A program made the translations under genes and the position numbers. Below, in pieces: positions 5,372 through 7,939 of a stretch of DNA of 7,939 bases. The DNA is from Planctomycetota bacterium (GTDB lineage: Bacteria > Planctomycetota > Phycisphaerae > UBA1845 > CAIVHJ01): positions 1 through 7,939 of the forward strand of contig JADFJZ010000046.1 in the NCBI GenBank assembly GCA_022565195.1, in the 5' to 3' direction. Each line of letters begins with the position of its first letter. Position 1 is the first letter of the stretch. A model generated the notes under the pieces. That model was not told the DNA's origin, did not search any database, and saw only the letters and a program-made list of their open reading frames with translations.

Positions 5372-7255
5372 CTACATGCGCTCCAACGTCTGAATCCCAA
5401 GCAAACTGAGCCCGACCTTCAATGTTCGCCCGGTCAGTTCGCACAGACGCAAACGTGATCGGCGAAGTTCTTCCGATTCGGCATCGATGACCCGCACGCC
5501 GGCCTTGCGGTCGTAGAAAGTGCTGAACGACTTGCTGAGATCATACAAGTATTCAGTGAGCACATTGGGTTTGAGGTCTCGCCCGAGTTGCTCGATGACC
5601 TCGGGAAACTTGAGCAACTGTCTGGCCAACCCCGCCTCGCTGGGATGCTCGATGATCACCGGCGATCCATCCAAGGAGCCGCAGGCTTCAGCCTGCGCGG
5701 ACTCACTTTCGGGGGTGACGTTCGCACTATCCGAAGGTCCGCGCGGGCTGAAGCCCGCGGCTCGTTGAGATTCGGAGGACTGAACGTCCGCTTTACGTCC
5801 GATGCTCTGGATCCGCGCGTAGGCGTACAGCATGTACGGCGCGGTGTTGCCGTCCAATGCCAGCATGTGGTCCCAACTGAACTTGTAATCGGTGGCCAGG
5901 TTGTGCGACAGCTCGAAATACTTGACCGAGGCAATGCCGATCACGCCGGCCATTTCGTCAATCTGCTCCGCCGTATAGCCGCGACGCTTCTCGGGATCGT
6001 CCTCGCCGGCTTGCAGAAAGGCGCGCGAACGCTCGACGGCTTCATCGAGCAGCGTCTTGAGCTTGACTGTGCCGCCTTCGCGCGTCTTGAACGGCGAACC
6101 CGCCTGATTCAGCAACATGCCGGTCGGCAAATGAACGGTCTCGACGTTCTCGTCCGCCCATCCGGTCATGGCCAGCGCCGCGAACAGCATGGCGAAGTGC
6201 TGCTTTTGCTGATTCCCGACCACATAAATGATTCGCCGGGCACCCATTTCTTGAAGTCGATACTTCAGCGCTGCCAGATCGGTGGTGGCATACCCGAAAC
6301 CGCCGTCCGATTTCCGGATGATGAGCGGCAGCGGCTCATCGTCGCGCCTCGTGAACCCTTTGGGGAAAACGCAGATCGCCCCATCGCTCTCGACCGCCAC
6401 GCCGCTGCCTTGCAATTCCTGCACCACGCCGGCAAGCATATCGTTGTAGAAGCTTTCGCCGCGATCTTCGAGATTCTCGATGCCCAGAGCGTCGTAGATC
6501 GCGTGGCAGTGCCGCAACGACTCGTCGCAGAATGCTCTCCATATAGTCCGCGTCTTTTGATCACCCGATTGCAGGTCCACAACGGCCTGCCGCGCCTGGC
6601 TTGCGAATGCCTCATCGCTATCGAATCGCGCCTTCGCTTTGACGTAGAACTCTTCAAGGTCTCCCAACTGCAAGTTGTCGGGGTCATTGAGCACGCGAGG
6701 CTCGGTCTCGCGCAGAAACTCGATCAACATCCCGAACTGCGTGCCCCAGTCGCCGATGTGGTTGATGCGATGGACGTCGTGCCCTTGGAATTCGAGGATG
6801 CGGGCAACGGCGTCGCCGATGATCGTCGGCCGAAGGTGCCCGACGTGCATTTCCTTGGCCAGGTTCGGGCTGGACATATCGACGACGACGACTTGAGGAT
6901 TCGACACCCTGGGAATCCCCAAACGATCTTCCTCTTGTTGGGCGGGTGGAATCTCTCCGAGCGCTGCGGCGAGGAATTCGTTCTTCAGGCGGAAGTTGAT
7001 GAATCCCGGCCCGGCGATTGTGGGCGGCTCGCAAAGGTCGTCGATCTTGAGGCCCGCGACAATCTGCTCCGCCAGTTCGCGCGGTTTGCGGCCCAGCTTC
7101 TTGGCGAGTCCCATAGCGCAGTTCGATTGATAATCACCGCGCTTCGAGTCCTGCGACGGCGCCACCAGCGGATCCGCCTCCGCGCCTTCGGCGCCCAGCA
7201 CAGCGACCAGCGCTTCGGAAACTCGTTCAACTATGATTCTGCGGATGCTCTTCAT
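5372..7255 (-). CDS. argS: Arginyl-tRNA synthetase with an in-frame repeat insertion
   Basis: A 627-residue class Ia synthetase that charges tRNA-Arg using ATP, cytoplasmic and normally essential. Domains in order: N-terminal Arg-tRNA synthetase domain (about 1-100); Rossmann catalytic core with SSPNLAKEMHVGHLR (HIGH motif HVGH, 137-140); NHIGDWGTQFG; GFGYATTDLAAL; VGNQQKQHF; the degenerate KMSKS region GSPFKTREGGTVKL; NTAPYMLYAYARIQSI; then the DALR anticodon-binding domain ending KVGLSLLGIQTLERM, the conserved C-terminus. E. coli ArgS is about 577 residues. Most of the excess sits after ARIQSIGRKA, where a short linker is expected and about 45 residues occur; some 30 of them (about 498-527) are encoded by a pair of REP-like palindromes at 5676-5763. 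All core motifs are intact, so the enzyme is probably active. No clear Shine-Dalgarno precedes the ATG. It converges on queC across 72 bases with no obvious terminator. Confidence 0.95.
   Translation of the reverse strand: MKSIRRIIVERVSEALVAVLGAEGAEADPLVAPSQDSKRGDYQSNCAMGLAKKLGRKPRELAEQIVAGLKIDDLCEPPTIAGPGFINFRLKNEFLAAALGEIPPAQQEEDRLGIPRVSNPQVVVVDMSSPNLAKEMHVGHLRPTIIGDAVARILEFQGHDVHRINHIGDWGTQFGMLIEFLRETEPRVLNDPDNLQLGDLEEFYVKAKARFDSDEAFASQARQAVVDLQSGDQKTRTIWRAFCDESLRHCHAIYDALGIENLEDRGESFYNDMLAGVVQELQGSGVAVESDGAICVFPKGFTRRDDEPLPLIIRKSDGGFGYATTDLAALKYRLQEMGARRIIYVVGNQQKQHFAMLFAALAMTGWADENVETVHLPTGMLLNQAGSPFKTREGGTVKLKTLLDEAVERSRAFLQAGEDDPEKRRGYTAEQIDEMAGVIGIASVKYFELSHNLATDYKFSWDHMLALDGNTAPYMLYAYARIQSIGRKADVQSSESQRAAGFSPRGPSDSANVTPESESAQAEACGSLDGSPVIIEHPSEAGLARQLLKFPEVIEQLGRDLKPNVLTEYLYDLSKSFSTFYDRKAGVRVIDAESEELRRSRLRLCELTGRTLKVGLSLLGIQTLERM
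5676..5763. repeat. Inverted pair of REP-like palindromes inside argS
   Basis: Two 27-bp arms, 5676-5702 and 5737-5763, are inverted copies matching at 25 of 27 positions, separated by 34 bp. Each arm is itself a hairpin: GCAGGC-TTCA-GCCTGC in the left and GCGGGC-TGAA-GCCCGC in the right. The two mismatches are paired with each other (A-T in one arm, G-C in the other), so both hairpins stay perfect. In the argS frame the arms encode AAGFSPRG and AEACGS. The AAGFSPRG/GLKPAA-type translation is one I associate with dispersed palindromic repeats of planctomycete genomes; that is knowledge, not seen here. Confidence 0.85.
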
Positions 7256-7268
7256 AACGATGTATTCT

Positions 7269-7295
7269 GGCCACTAAGGCACGAAGACACAAAGT
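7269..7295. repeat. Dispersed-type intergenic repeat in the argS leader
   Basis: The sequence GGCCACTAAGGCACGAAG followed by ACACAAAGT lies 14 bases before the argS start. From memory, this wording (on the other strand, TTTGTGTCTTCGTGCC) recurs between genes in planctomycetes and other environmental bacteria. Only one copy is in this window, so the repeat status rests on recognition. Confidence 0.45.
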
Positions 7296-7376
7296 CTAAC
7301 TCAAGTTGTTTCGAGTGTCTTGTGTTCGCTGAATTGCGAATCCGTCTTGCGGATGGGGGTCTCGGGCGGGGGGCAT

Positions 7377-7401
7377 GACCCCTCGCTGGCGCTCGGGGCT
7401 C
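7377..7401. repeat. Dispersed-type imperfect palindrome between argS and rsfS
   Basis: GACCCCTCGCTGGCGCTCGG with following GGCTC forms an imperfect palindrome (CCCC/GGGG ends, GC/GC core). I recognise it as a frequent planctomycete intergenic repeat (translated SPERQRG on the minus strand). Only one copy is in this window. The 281-base gap 7256-7536 has no gene I can support; it holds this and two other repeats. Confidence 0.45.
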
Positions 7402-7510
7402 TGATTTGGGCTGCCGACGCTCTCATCACAGCCCGGAGTCCCCGCGCGCCGGGAACGGGTCAAGCTCAAAGTCGCAAACCGCATGAAGCGCGGCACCATC
7501 GCTCTCTTTT

Positions 7511-7532
7511 CGTACTTCGTACTTCGTACTTC
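7511..7532. repeat. 7-bp tandem repeat, three copies
   Basis: Three perfect copies of CGTACTT (7511-7531) plus one extra C, beginning 5 bases past the rsfS stop codon at 7537. On the minus strand this is (AAGTACG)3 and translates as the YEVRST pattern often seen in spurious reading frames of planctomycete genomes. Confidence 0.8.
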
Positions 7533-7536
7533 AACC

Positions 7537-7902
7537 TCACGCGCTCTCCGAGCGGGCCCAGTCGACTTTGGGAGCGTCGCCCCACAGGAGTTCGAGGTCG
7601 TAGTACTCGCGGTGTTCGCCGTCGAAGACGTGTATCACGACGTCGATATAATCCATCAGCACCCATACTTCGCTGTCCAGGCGCTTGTTCTTGAACAGGC
7701 GCAGGCCAATCTTGTGAGCGTACTCGTCGATGTGATCGGCCGTCGCGAACATTTGGCGATCGGACGTGCCCGTGGCGATCACGAAGTAATCCGTCACCGA
7801 ACTCTTGCCGCGCAAATCGAGGATGATGACATCCTCGCACTTGTCGTCGGACAGGATGCGGGCGGCTTCGATGGTGAACTGTCGGGGGTCGATCGGATTC
7901 AT
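7537..7902 (-). CDS. rsfS: Ribosome silencing factor RsfS (DUF143/Iojap)
   Basis: A 121-residue protein covering the whole RsfS/Iojap domain: AARILSDDKCEDVIILDLRG, SSVTDYFVIATGTSDRQMFA, then RLDSEVWVLMDYIDVVIHVF and YYDLELLWGDAP at the end. RsfS binds ribosomal protein uL14 and blocks joining of the 30S and 50S subunits when nutrients run low. The length is typical. A GTG at 7911 would add three residues; I prefer the ATG at 7902 because family members begin close to it, though no clear Shine-Dalgarno precedes either. In many bacteria rsfS follows nadD; the sequence upstream lies outside this window. It is followed at once by a 7-bp tandem repeat and then the argS leader on the same strand, 281 bases on. 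Confidence 0.93.
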   Translation of the reverse strand: MNPIDPRQFTIEAARILSDDKCEDVIILDLRGKSSVTDYFVIATGTSDRQMFATADHIDEYAHKIGLRLFKNKRLDSEVWVLMDYIDVVIHVFDGEHREYYDLELLWGDAPKVDWARSESA

Positions 7903-7939
7903 ATGAAACACAGGTTAGCAGATCGGCCCCCGTAGGAAC

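Noticed and set aside
5588..7378. 596-codon plus-strand open frame
   Set aside because: It lies wholly antisense to argS, whose motifs and C-terminus are unmistakable; the translation is Arg/Gln/His-rich with no domain. High-GC shadow frame.

Overview
The window reads as a chromosomal piece of a Planctomycetes-like bacterium, probably near Phycisphaerae or Pirellulales. The evidence is high GC, a dockerin-type secreted protein tail, a planctomycete-style tyrosine recombinase whose frame runs into a tRNA gene, a short conserved protein of a type I associate with planctomycetes, and interspersed palindromic repeats whose translation (AAGFSPRG) is typical of such genomes. The lineage is an inference from recognised patterns; no search was run.

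The left part (1 to about 2700) is a mosaic of broken genes. On the minus strand, the C-terminal two thirds of an ABC-2 exporter permease (239-793) overlaps by ATGA with the N-terminal third of a second permease of the same family that runs off the left edge (1-242). The first permease stops abruptly at about 774-793, where a C-terminal scrap of a plus-strand YfiR/DUF4154-like gene begins. That scrap (774-908, about 50% GC between richer flanks) runs in frame into the C-terminal part of a secreted protein with two dockerin-like calcium repeats (909-1643) and a strong hairpin terminator. Next comes a tyrosine integrase decayed by two frameshifts (about 1928-2682), lying against the 3' end of a tRNA-Thr(CGT) gene (2622-2693). 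The simplest biological reading is a worn integration hot spot at the tRNA. At the 774-793 junction, and perhaps at 900-912, a chimeric assembly is an equally serious possibility.

The right part (about 2700-7939) is ordinary core chromosome. It holds a strong promoter for tRNA-Thr, an 83-residue conserved planctomycete-type protein, a class V aminotransferase-fold PLP enzyme, tRNA-Val(TAC), a divergent queC (preQ0 synthase for queuosine or other deazaguanines), argS (arginyl-tRNA synthetase), and rsfS (ribosome silencing factor). Two tRNAs, a tRNA-modification gene, a tRNA synthetase and a ribosome factor make this a translation-related neighbourhood. The genes are not one operon: queC and argS converge, and tRNA-Val and queC diverge.

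The best second-look items are these. argS carries, in frame inside its protein, an inverted pair of REP-like palindromes whose two differences are compensatory. QueC has SGGMNS in place of the usual SGGxDS. The integrase remnant sits at a tRNA. The permease/YfiR/dockerin junctions are abrupt and gene-internal. I saw no CRISPR array, toxin-antitoxin pair, defence island or other clearly new multi-gene system in this window.
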